The notes under the pieces were generated by a model. That model was not told the origin of the DNA. It saw only the letters and a program-made list of their open reading frames with translations, and did not search any database. DNA of 64,000 bases from Ciona intestinalis. Taxonomy: Eukaryota > Chordata > Ascidiacea > Phlebobranchia > Cionidae. Location: NCBI RefSeq assembly GCF_000224145.3, contig NC_020175.2, forward strand, positions 3,052,381 to 3,116,380. The letters run 5' to 3'. Both the position numbers and the translations under genes were made by a program. This document shows positions 1-11,100 of this stretch, in pieces (within the stretch, counting starts at the first letter, position 1; every line of letters starts with the position of its first letter).

Positions 1-236
1 GACGCCACAGTAGCTATGTCGCATGCGCCTTTCGTCAAGCCCGCACGAGTGTGTGGTTATCTTACAAACGAAGACCCGTCCGTCGGAAATAGTAGGTTTC
101 CAGAACGAAATATCACGGAAATAAACTGCCTAAGTCGTTTCCAACACTGCTTTATATTTATATGCAATGTTTTCCTCAGGCAAGCAGCATATTTATTACG
201 AAATTGTAGGGATTCACACCGTGGATTCATTGCATC
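1..236. repeat. Direct repeat, copy 1 (second copy at 1257-1499)
   Basis: These bases recur at 1257-1499 with only a few substitutions and one-base differences. The copy stops at the 50-base N gap. No coding signal was recognised. The high identity next to a gap suggests allelic or overlapping contigs rather than an old duplication. Confidence 0.85.
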
Positions 237-286
237 NNNNNNNNNNNNNNNNNNNNNNNNNNNNNNNNNNNNNNNNNNNNNNNNNN
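237..286. other. Assembly gap (50 N)
   Basis: Run of 50 N, probably a default-size gap between contigs. Confidence 0.99.
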
Positions 287-600
287 TTGTTTGCTGCATG
301 CAATCACGAATCTATAAAAAACATAAACGAATATGAAACTTTAGAACTGTTAAAAATACTGCTTCTGTTAAAACGATATTTATAATTTGTATTAGCTTAA
401 TGCATCAACAAGTCCATGGCAAATTTTAATGCTACGGGGTTTTAAAACGCAATATTGCTGGATTTATTGACACTGAGGGCGCTAGACACTTAATTATATT
501 TCGCGCCTTTGGTTTCCATAACGACCAACACAGCTTTTTGTAAAGTTAACCAGTTAACAAACTTCATAAATTGATAGAAAAAGCAGTTTTTTCAACACAC
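287..600. other. Upstream region of the MDH1B-like gene
   Basis: AT-rich sequence leading to the ATG at 601. No exon, repeat family or clear core promoter motif was recognised. It presumably holds the 5' UTR and promoter of the gene that starts at 601. Confidence 0.35.
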
Positions 601-880
601 ATGGCCAAGTTCGTAATCGCAGGTTAGTAAATAGTTTGTGTTAAATATTTAGTTTGGTATTAAATATTAATTATAAACTATATAATAAAATAAATTCATT
701 ACTTTTTACTATTATGTTTCAAAACTAAATCCAATAATTAAAGTAATTTTACAAATGTTTGTTATATTAAAAAAAGAGTTATGCCATTTTTGTATTTAAT
801 TAGGATCATGTAGTTGCCCTTATTATGCCAAGTTGGAACTTCTCGCTGACCAACTGGTTAGCAATCTTGAACAGTTTAAG
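601..880 (+). CDS. MDH1B: MDH1B-like putative malate dehydrogenase, first two exons only
   Basis: Exon 1 is 601-622 and exon 2 is 804-880, joined across a GT-AG intron in phase 1. They encode MAKFVIAGSCSCPYYAK followed by LELLADQLVSNLEQFK. This matches the start of vertebrate MDH1B as I know it (MAKFVLAG..CPYYAK.EL.AD.L..NL..F). MDH1B is an axonemal or testis-associated relative of cytosolic malate dehydrogenase with an extra N-terminal segment of thioredoxin-like character. Exon 2 ends at a weak GTGGGA donor, and reading through it reaches a stop within about 75 bases. No later exon lies in 881-1537, so the rest of the gene must be in a gap or elsewhere. The identification rests on about 33 residues, so the family is likely but its activity cannot be judged. 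Confidence 0.7.
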
Positions 881-1256
881 GTGGGATATGTTGTGTGTCT
901 TGGTGATGATTTATTTGGTGACCATAGTGGATTTTTTGCTTTAAAAGACAATTGAGGTCTAAGAAATGTATTAAGACCAAAAATATTATTGGTCACCAGC
1001 CATAGGCGTAAAGTTTTACTAAACGTTAGGGTTGCAAAAACCAGAAAGAAAGGAAGTCCTCGCGCCGGTAGGCGCCAAAAAAAAAAACGGTTTGCAACCC
1101 TTTGTTTTCGGTTTGCAACCCTTTAAATATGTGCTTTGTAAAAGCTCATACAAACGTAAACGATTCAGAATTATGTAGGGATGAGACAAATTAAAATTAC
1201 GCGCGTTCGGCGAGTCCGTGTAATGAGAAACGGTCGAATCCGATTGCCTGGCGAGT
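881..1256. other. Intron or downstream sequence, nothing recognised
   Basis: After the exon 2 donor there is AT-rich DNA, then a more GC-rich stretch with a short repeated phrase (GGTTTGCAACCCTTT, about 1088-1125). No exon continuing MDH1B was found. Confidence 0.4.
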
Positions 1257-1499
1257 GACGCCACAGTAGCTATGTCGCATGCGCCTTTCGTCAAGCCCGC
1301 ACGAGTGTGTGGTTATCTTACAAACGAAGACCCGTCCGTCGGAAATAGTAGGTTTCCAGAACGAAATATCACTGAAATAAACTGCCTAAGTCGTTTCCAA
1401 CACTGCTTTATATTTATATGCAATGTTTTCCTCAGGCAAGCAGCATATTTATTACGAAATAGTAGGGATTCACACGTGGATTCATTGCGATCATAATAG
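1257..1499. repeat. Direct repeat, copy 2 (first copy at 1-236)
   Basis: Near-identical to 1-236 with scattered single differences. It continues about 38 bases beyond the shared part into unique sequence before the 500-N gap. See the finding on contig overlap. Confidence 0.85.
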
Positions 1500-1537
1500 C
1501 GGTTGTTTGAACCTGGCAATTGATTACGACATAATAG

Positions 1538-2037
1538 NNNNNNNNNNNNNNNNNNNNNNNNNNNNNNNNNNNNNNNNNNNNNNNNNNNNNNNNNNNNNNN
1601 NNNNNNNNNNNNNNNNNNNNNNNNNNNNNNNNNNNNNNNNNNNNNNNNNNNNNNNNNNNNNNNNNNNNNNNNNNNNNNNNNNNNNNNNNNNNNNNNNNNN
1701 NNNNNNNNNNNNNNNNNNNNNNNNNNNNNNNNNNNNNNNNNNNNNNNNNNNNNNNNNNNNNNNNNNNNNNNNNNNNNNNNNNNNNNNNNNNNNNNNNNNN
1801 NNNNNNNNNNNNNNNNNNNNNNNNNNNNNNNNNNNNNNNNNNNNNNNNNNNNNNNNNNNNNNNNNNNNNNNNNNNNNNNNNNNNNNNNNNNNNNNNNNNN
1901 NNNNNNNNNNNNNNNNNNNNNNNNNNNNNNNNNNNNNNNNNNNNNNNNNNNNNNNNNNNNNNNNNNNNNNNNNNNNNNNNNNNNNNNNNNNNNNNNNNNN
2001 NNNNNNNNNNNNNNNNNNNNNNNNNNNNNNNNNNNNN
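1538..2037. other. Assembly gap (500 N)
   Basis: A 500-base N run, typical of a gap of unknown size. It separates the MDH1B-like contig from the dynein 3' contig. It is a candidate location for the missing early-AAA5 exon(s), since those should lie just upstream of the exon at 2158. Confidence 0.99.
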
Positions 2038-2157
2038 TATGGTCCCAGTAGGTGTCCAAATTACTATCATATAAAATTAAACTGCTTAGGACACTGACTG
2101 TTTTTTTACATAGCAATGCCCTCTCACTGATCTATACTTAATTTGTGAATATTACAG

Positions 2158-5100
2158 ATTTATGTTAATTCCGTCATCAAAGTGCTGGTTGGAGAAGACA
2201 CCTTGCAAGATTGGCTTACCAAAGATTTTGCCCATCACCAGGTAAGATTCACTGTTTGGATAATGGTCAATTCTGGCCTACATCCCAGATCCTCTGCCAT
2301 GCTATGCCTCATCCACATATAACAGAATCATCAATTCTGCTAATAGAGTATTTATTTTCCTAAAATTGTACCCTTTAAATACACATAAAAGCTATACATT
2401 AAAGAAATAAACATAATTTCCTCCGTTAAAATTGCTATGCCTAGTTAAAAGAACAGAAAAGAGTAGAAATTGAAAAAAAACGAAATAAAAGTAAATAAAT
2501 TTTAACAACAAATTTCTTGATTTTTAAAAAAGTTATATCTTAGTTACAAAATGCTGCTGTCATGTTATCCTCATGGCAAAGACCTCCATTACTACTTGAC
2601 CCTTATCTTGCTGGGGCAGACTGGTGTGCTGTTCACCTGCGCAGGAATCCAAATATCACACCTGTCAACCTCACATCCAAAATTGAAAACACTCATGTCA
2701 TGTCAATTGAAAAATCAGTTTTGGGAGGTTGGTTTTTTAATACTGGATTTTTAATTTGCTAAATTGTTAAGTCTTAAAAGTATTTATATCTGAATGAATG
2801 AATGTAACTTACTTTATCCTCGCGTGGCCGTTAAACATCTTTTTTTAAAGATTGCTTTTTTCAGATCTTTTTTAAGATTGTTTTGTTTTTAGATTAAAAT
2901 TTATTTTCTTATGGTCAATTCAGGGCAAAAAATCATTTCACATATAACTTTTACTCTTTTAAAAAAAAGTGGTACAAAAATAAGTTTATGTTTTGTTTTC
3001 ACTTACAGGGCATACCCTCATGCTCATGGATTGTGAACACCAAGCTGGTGCCCTCGTGAGGCCACTGATTCACCATTCAAACACAGCTGGGTGGCGTAAA
3101 GAGCGCTCCTCTGATGAATCACAAACTGTTCGGTTTTTAGGCCGAAGACTTCTCTGTCCAGATTCTTTTTTGTAAGTAGTTTATACAGAGTTTGATAGAA
3201 AAGCATAATTCAATTAGCATATTTAGTTCATGGCTCTCTCTATGGTTATATATTTTTAAAGGTTATTATTTTAGTTGTGCTTATTGTTTACCACTCAATC
3301 TTTTTACATGACTGCAACTCCAATGTGCATATAGGATTATAAAACAATCGTTATATATCTGTTGAAATCAGTAAAGAATATTATATATCCTATTTTTTAT
3401 TTTTTTATATTTCATACCAGGATCAAAGCTTAAATTTGCCCATAACGCTGTTAAAAACACAACTGTATATAAAGCCCTGGGTTTAGCACAGTTAGTTAGC
3501 CATACATAAAAATAAATGTAAAAACTGCAAAAAGTATTCACCCACAAACTAACATACATGGTAACTCGTAAGCTGGCATAAGGTGTATGGAACCGAACAC
3601 TTGTGTTATAACAACTGTTGTTTCCCGGCCAGGCAAGAATAAAGCAAGTTACATGCTTCATTCATGTCATAAAAAGTACTATTAACTACATTTTTATGTA
3701 TTACAGATTATACCTGACCACAACTCAGATGACAGCAAATCGTTTACACCCGGATATTACTGCAGCAACACAACTGATAAGTTATGTACCAAGCACTGAA
3801 ACATTGCAGGTAAAACAAAGACATTCAAATATGTTTGTATGGTAATTACATTTGCCTTTGGTTCAAAGATAATTCCTTATAAACATTAATTGAAAGTCAT
3901 AATTATTATGAATATTTGTAAAACTTATATTTTGATTTTTAGTTTTTTAATTTTTAGTTTTTCTAAAATAAAAAAATATTATTTTAAATCAAAATTGAAA
4001 CAAGTTGTTAAAACTTAAAAATATTTCATAAAATTATTTATCAGGAGGACCTTTTACTACGAGCTGTGTCTCGTGTGCGTCCTGACATTTACCGAGAGCG
4101 GCACCGAGTGTCAAGAGCCATCCGGCAGCACCGGCACACTTTGGCGCAACTTGACAGCATCTTGTGCGAGCGTCTGGTCACCGGTGACGACCCAAAAGCA
4201 ATTGAGAACTCAACAAAATTCCTCTCCAATGTTGTGCAGTTAAAACAAGATGTAATGCATTCAGTAGACATATATACCTTATTTTAGGAGCTTGTTTTGT
4301 TATGGGTTTTTGTAAATTATTGCATTTTTAAAGTGTTAAAATAAAATTCTTATGTTTTTAAATTTTTAAATTAAATGTATGTGATGATGTTAATTGGATG
4401 CAATTTTTAAGCCTTAAATTGCATGTCTTGTTCTAAGAAAAAAAATTTATGTATGATAATTACAGCTTAATATTTAATTTTAAAAATCTACCTTTTTAGG
4501 AATCAGAAAAACTTGTGACTGCAGAAGAATTACTAATGACACTGACTAACTTAGTAGAAGAACTTTACCCCATTGCACAGCGTGGTGCTTTCTTGTATTC
4601 ATTATGTAGAGCCATACCTTCTCTCAACCCACATTATCAGGTATATGCTACCTATACACTTGTGTTTACAATGTAAAAACTAACTATGTTTTGTTGTTAA
4701 GACTTCCTATGTTAAAATATACAGGATAGCTACTTTATCAAGAAAGTTTGTTAAAACCAAGTTTATGTTGACTATGTCATGTTTTTAATAAATTTAAGCG
4801 AAAATTTTACCAGAAATTTCATTGAGATACTAAGAATTTATAAAAAATTTGATTCAGCTTCTATTGTGTAAAATTTGAATGAATTTCCAGCCACTAACTT
4901 GTAAAATCAAAAAAGCTGTCTACTAAGACATATTTTTATAGTTAAACATTCCTTTTCCATATCTGGTTCAAAAATTTAGACTTATTTAACACATTATTTA
5001 CCCCAAAACTATAAAATGTTTTTCTTAGAAATTACCACAAGTCAAACTTAACCCCTTTTTATTCATAATCTTACTCACTTTTATCCCAAAAATATTTACT

Positions 5101-8100
5101 CCATACTTTCACCCAGGTTCCCCTCCCCTACTTCACCCACCTCTTCGACACAGCAGTTGGGTCAGAGTACGAGGAAGAAGAGGAAGAGGGAGGTGGACTT
5201 CTTCAGGATGTTGCCGTGGTGCATCCCAGTGATGTAGATGAGGATGGAGAAGAGGAGAAGATGAAGATGGCTGCAAAGAGGAAAGCAAGTCTTCGCCTTG
5301 GAAGCGCTAGGAAGATGATCAAGAAGAGAGATAAGATGAAAGGTAATTTTGACAGTGAGCATAAAGTACATCATGAGGTATGTGTGTACTTTATGTACAG
5401 AACCCCTAACAGAACGCCTTGGTTGATCTTTCCTAAGCTATTTGACAGCTTAGTTAATCTATCCTTAACCAAGCTGTCAAAGAAGATCTTCTATTCATTA
5501 CCATTAATGTCCTTGTAGCCACACTTATGCGAATTTGAATGCATTAAAATCTGGTGTGGTCAATCGGATAGCGCCCTGGGTTTTAAAATAATGGGAAACC
5601 TATTTTACTGCTAAATGCTAGGGCACTAAAATAGCAAAAATCTGTGAAATTGAGAAAAAGTATACCCCCGAAAAAATTTTCCTGAAAAATCTGTGAACTA
5701 AAAAAAGTATAACACGAAGGCTTAAATTTTTGGTAAATTTTTAGAAACACTATCAACAACTGCTGAGGAAGACGAGAGAGAAGACGCGGAAGCAAGTGAT
5801 CATGAAAATACAGGTGGTAAGTTTATAACTCCCTTCCAGAGATAAATCTGTCCAACATGTGCTTAGGAACATTTTCACTGCTTATATGAGAATTGTTTGA
5901 AGCAAAACGAGTTATTGACACTTGACTATTAAAATAATGATTTTATGTTTTGCTTTATCAGGTACTAACAATAGAAAACTTTACCACTATGGTATCAAGT
6001 ATAGGTATTCTGGTTCTCAGTAAGATATGGAGATACGATTTTTATAACCATANNNNNNNNNNNNNNNNNNNNNNNNNNNNNNNNNNNNNNNNNNNNNNNN
6101 NNCTGCGGTATTAACAATCAAGATTGATGGCGTAATCGCCGTTGTAGGGCACGATCAAAGCAACAGCGTCCCTGCGCACTCTGTCTTATTGCAAAACAAC
6201 AATCAACGAACACGAACACGGGCCTTTCGTGTAAATAAGACAGATATTGATATACGTATATGCCCTATGACGTCATAGTTCGGTTAACGACTTGAACTTT
6301 TCGTTAGCGGTTAACAGGTTAACCGTTAACTTTTCCACAGCCCTAAAGGTAATACATCTTACATGCAATACAATAAGATTTTCCAGCAAGGAGATTACAT
6401 CAATACTTATAATATAATAAACCATCTGATAACTGTTAAGGATAACTGTACTAAACCCGCGAAAATATGACTCAGATCTGGCGCACATAGATGTAGATGA
6501 TTCTTGTGTAAAGAAATACATTAAGAATCTGTTATTTGAAAATGTAACAGTTTTCATTGAAGAAGAGATGATGCCATTCAAGTGAAATATTTTTCTTTTA
6601 TTATACATTTAGTTAGACTTGTTTTTTCTATTCTGTTTGTAGCACCTGGTCCATCTAAAGAATCTTTTTTTCCAGCCTCCCGTGGCCCACCAGAAGCAGA
6701 GGAGACAGAAGTTTCAGAACGACCAGATTCTGGCTCTCATGTTGCTGTACCTGATGTTGCTACACTTCCCACACGAGGGGTGGAATATACAAGTTTTCCT
6801 GCTGAGAAAGTTCAAGAGATTGTGGAAATATTGACGAAGAGGATCTTTGCAAGTGTTTATGGAAGGTTAGCTATTTTTGCTGTGGTTACTTTAAGCTTAT
6901 TACTATTTGTAATAAAAACGGTGGCGCTTGGGCTAGTTTGCATTACACACTAATGTAGGTTATGGCAAAATTTTGTTTTGCGAACCTTTTTCTTCAAAGT
7001 AAATTGATGTAATAAATCAGTAGTGTGAAGAAAAGTAAATATATTTTATGCCAAGACAGGGATCTGATGTTAAATCTAGCTTGTAGGCCCCTGCAAAGAC
7101 ACAAAAAGGTTTTAAATTATAGAAGAAACAGTGATTTGCTAAACACTGCAAAATATTTATTTTTTTAATACTTCTGAAAATTCTTATTTTCAGTGTATGT
7201 CCGGAACACCGCCTTCAAGTGACAGCCCTAGCTCTGCTTAATATACAGCTAGATGGCGCCGACGCTGCGTTCACAGAAGAAGAAATGACTCTTCTGGTTC
7301 ACGGCAATCCTGGATTCGGTCGTTCTCTCTCTATCAGTCTCTCAGACTTTGAGTGCTCTGCTTCTGTTCCCGACTGGCTCCCAGCTGATAGATGGGAAGA
7401 TTTGTTGGCATTCTCGGTCCTCCCAGGGTCGCTAGAGGGCATATGTGTTCGTGTTGCTGAGAATAACGAACAGTGGAAGGCGTGGTTCCATGAGGTGGCG
7501 CCAGAGGTACATAATTTGAATATTTGGGGGGCCAAACTTATAAAAATGATATTTTGGACTTTTTTGTTGGTTTTTATTGATTACATATCTTTGTGTAAAA
7601 AAGAATCACTATAAACAATTATTTTATGTAGGTAAATAGATAGTATTAGGTGCGTGCATATGCTATGTACAGTGTACAATATTTATACACCTGAAAGGTT
7701 CTTTCAAAACTGTGGCCCACAGCAGATTTTACACTATTTCATTTTTTTTTACTTTTTCTACCTCTATGTTGGACTACCTAGCTAAACCTGTATGCCTTCT
7801 AAATTATAAAAATATGATTAATAAAAAAAAAGATTAATGATTTTTTTGTAATCAACATTTTTCATACTTTCCAGACGGTACCATTCCCAGCATCATCATC
7901 TGACAACTTACCTGACGATGATTCGAACCCAGAACTCTCCGATTTCCAGCGTTTACTTTTGATACGAACATTACGTGCTGACCGATTGGAACCAGCATTA
8001 AGGGTGTATGTGGAGCAACATATTGAAGGCACACCTATGCATGAGGTTGGTGGTGCAATTTCCCTAGATACATATTTTTAATATTTAAGCTGGAACAATC

Positions 8101-11100
8101 TTAAAGTATAAAACATAGAAAACTTTTTTATCCAATTTTAATACATTTTGGTATTAGATATTTTTTGTTTTTTAAATTTTGTTTGTCCAAAAATTTGCTA
8201 AAAATTCTTCTAGTCACTCTCTTCTCTTTAAAAATATATGATAATATGAATGTTAAACTATGATAAATAATGGTAAAATGGCATTGCAGAAATCATTGTA
8301 ATGTATGTATGTTTGCCACCACAGGCAAATTTGCTCATCCACAAATTATAAATATACTTTTAACAGCCCATTTGGTATAAAAGTTTAATAAATTTCCGAC
8401 ATTTTGTTTGCCCTCTCACAAGACTTGACTTGGACAAGCAAATTTGTGTTATACCTATTACAAAATAATAGCCATGCAATATTTAACTGTACATCCCTAT
8501 TCACATTTATACGATCAACATTTTTTTGTATTAACTTCCTATCTTTCTAGGTTGTGAGCATGAACATACCACTTGACTTGGACACTTTGTTCAAAGATGT
8601 TTCAAACACTCTTGGTATCCTTGTGTTGTTACCAGACATTGATGAACCAAATACAGAAACCAGGATTGTTCTGAGGCCTGAAGATGCAATTAAACGACTC
8701 GCACAAAAGTGAGTGACATAGTCATTTTTTTCATGGTGGAATAAATTCTCTATGTTTTGTAGCACAGAACACTGTATTAACACAACGAGTTGGTTTTATT
8801 ATACTTATTACATTCTATATTTTGCTCCAACCCAGTGGTCACTAATGGGTTGTTCAAATTATCTATACATAAAATAATCTCCCCAAAGTAATCACCTACA
8901 AAGTAACATACATTGTAACTGGTTAGCCTTGATAACGACTGTCGTTTTCCCGGCCACCCAAGGATAAAGCAAGTTACATTCATTCATATTTTGTGTAAAT
9001 GAGTAAACACACAATATGTATAAACACTATACTTCTGTTTATTAATATTGTACAAATGTATCTATATGTTAAAAAATCTGTAAAATTACCCTTAAAATTT
9101 CAGAATATATGTATTAAAATTTATTTATGTAAACATTTATCTCTTAAAACGAAAACATTATTAAGGTATAAAACTTAATTTTTCACATTTTAGTATGAAT
9201 GTGTTGTTTAACATTTAGTCAATAAAATGAAAACATTTTTAAGCTATAAAACTTAATTTTTCATTTTTAGTATAAATTTGTTGTTTAACATTTAATTAAT
9301 AAAATGAAAACATATTTAGGCAGTAAAACAATTTTTTGACATTTAAGTGCAAATTTGTTGTTTACATTCAGATACAAAGTGAACGTTGAAAGTGTTTTGA
9401 TGGGAGACGGTTATGTGCAGGAAGCAGGACGTTGTATTGACACAGCATTGGCACAAGATACATGGGCTCTTATTAATGGCTTGCATCTCGCTCCAGCTAA
9501 GTAAGTTGCTTTTTGATCTAAGTCTATACTAAATGAAAATTACAATACTGCTTGGTAAATTTTGCATTGGTGGTAGAATGAAATGTATAATTTAAAAAAA
9601 AGCATTTTAGTGACTTATTTAAGGCAAAAGCTTTTAATTTTTTTTTTTTATTTACAATTTCTCAATGTCATTTTTAAACAGCAGTAGTGCACTGTAGGTA
9701 AAAAAATTAATCCAAAAAAAATTTTTTTTTTTTTTAGATTTTTTGAAGATCTTCAGATACAACTGGCGCGTGTGGGAAACATAAGTCGACAGAGCGAATG
9801 TGGTAACAATGACCCCTCTGTGACATCACTGGGTTCACATTTTCAAGTTTGGATGACCAGCCGGCCACACCAGTCTCTCCCATCCCTTCTTTCACAATAT
9901 TTGTATAAATTATCATGGGATACATTGCTCAAACTAGCACTGGAGGTAAAGTAAAAAAATACTTTAAAACGAAAGGCTAGGGTATCTTATTTTTCTTTCA
10001 AATAAAATTAAAATAAATATATATTTTGAAACACGAACATTGGTTTTATGAAAATAATAGAGTTAACAAAATAGGAGTGAAAATAAAGGAGTTCGTCGTA
10101 GTTTAACATAGAAATAGTAAAAACAAAAACACACATTTCATAGTATTTCTAATCTATATATGAATTTTTTCAATCCTTTCGAGGTAAAATCATAAAAAAA
10201 AACAGATGAAATACAAATCAAAGCAAATATTTTTTTGTTGAATAGAAAAACTTGAATGTTATACATAGTTAGTTATTATCGAAAGTTTTTTTGGTTCTTT
10301 TTTATTTCTTGACATTAATCTAAACTACATTTTAGTATTAAGAGATATTCTAAATCTGTTTTCTACACACGATATTTTTAAAAACATAAGTTTAACAGTT
10401 TTTTACTTGACTTAAATTTTAATCATAAGTTTGTTCCCAGATAGAGAAAGTTTTACCACATACCTGTGTAATATAGGACACAGTTTAAATAAATATAATT
10501 GAATAAGAGACTGACGATTTCATTAAGGCAAAATATATACCTATATATTACACAATATGACTTAATTTTTGTATGTTATGTATTTCATAGCACCAGATCC
10601 TGACTGTATTTCTTTACACAAGAATCCTGCAATATTAGCACCAGATTAGGGTTAGATTCAAAGAATTTATTACAGTTCTAGTTTAAACTGGTATTTTAAA
10701 TAACTATTTCTGTTTTTAACACAGGATTCCACCCACCCATCAGAACCAAAGATAATGTCCTCACCCACAAGCTCTGTTATCAAGTCATGTTTGATTTCAA
10801 GCATGGCACGGGTAAGTTAAATGTATTTAAGTTCAGTATGTGACGAGAAAACACAATGATCATTATTTACATGCATTAACTCAATCAAATGTTATGAAAT
10901 TAGTACTATCATTGTGGGCGTATGTGTCCTTGGGCAAGACACTTAACGGCAATTGCTCCAACCCAGTGGTCACTAATAGATTAAGCTGGTTCGTAAGCTG
11001 GCACAAGGTGTATGAAACAGTACACCCGTGTCATAACAACTGATGTTTTCCGGCTACGCGAGCATGAATTCAGTTACATTACGTTAAATAGGAACAAAAA

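Larger units (their letters stand above)
2158..4640 (+). other. DNHD1: Dynein exons: late AAA5
   Basis: Exons 2158-2241, 2544-2727, 3009-3171, 3707-3809, 4045-4251 and 4500-4640. The segment runs from VIKVLVGEDTLQDWL through RPPLLLDPYLAGADW, which aligns with the AAA5 signature of other dyneins (RWPLLIDPQ.QA..WI). It continues to LYLTTTQMTANRLHPDIT, the equivalent of the conserved 'LTTK..NPHY.PEI' block, and QEDLLLRAV, matching 'L.DQLL..VV'. The Walker A part of AAA5, which should come just before the first exon, is not in the window. Confidence 0.82.
7194..10811 (+). other. DNHD1: Dynein exons: AAA6 region
   Basis: Exons 7194-7506, 7875-8045, 8551-8708, 9372-9500, 9738-9945 and 10725-10811. 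The region encodes CPEHRLQVTALALLNIQL and FQRLLLIRTLRADRLEPAL, matching the dynein 'F.KLLLLR.LRPDR' block. Then follow MNIPLDLDTLFKDV, DTWALINGLHLAP (the AAA6 'G.WVLLQNCHLA' block) and HFQVWMTSRPHQSLPSLLSQ (matching 'FRLWLTS.P...FP..ILQ'). The order and spacing are those of a dynein AAA6 module, with substantial divergence. Confidence 0.8.

Noticed and set aside
881-960. Read-through of MDH1B exon 2 into VGYVVCLGDDLFGDHSG
   Set aside because: It follows a GT donor, ends at a stop soon after, and does not resemble MDH1B.
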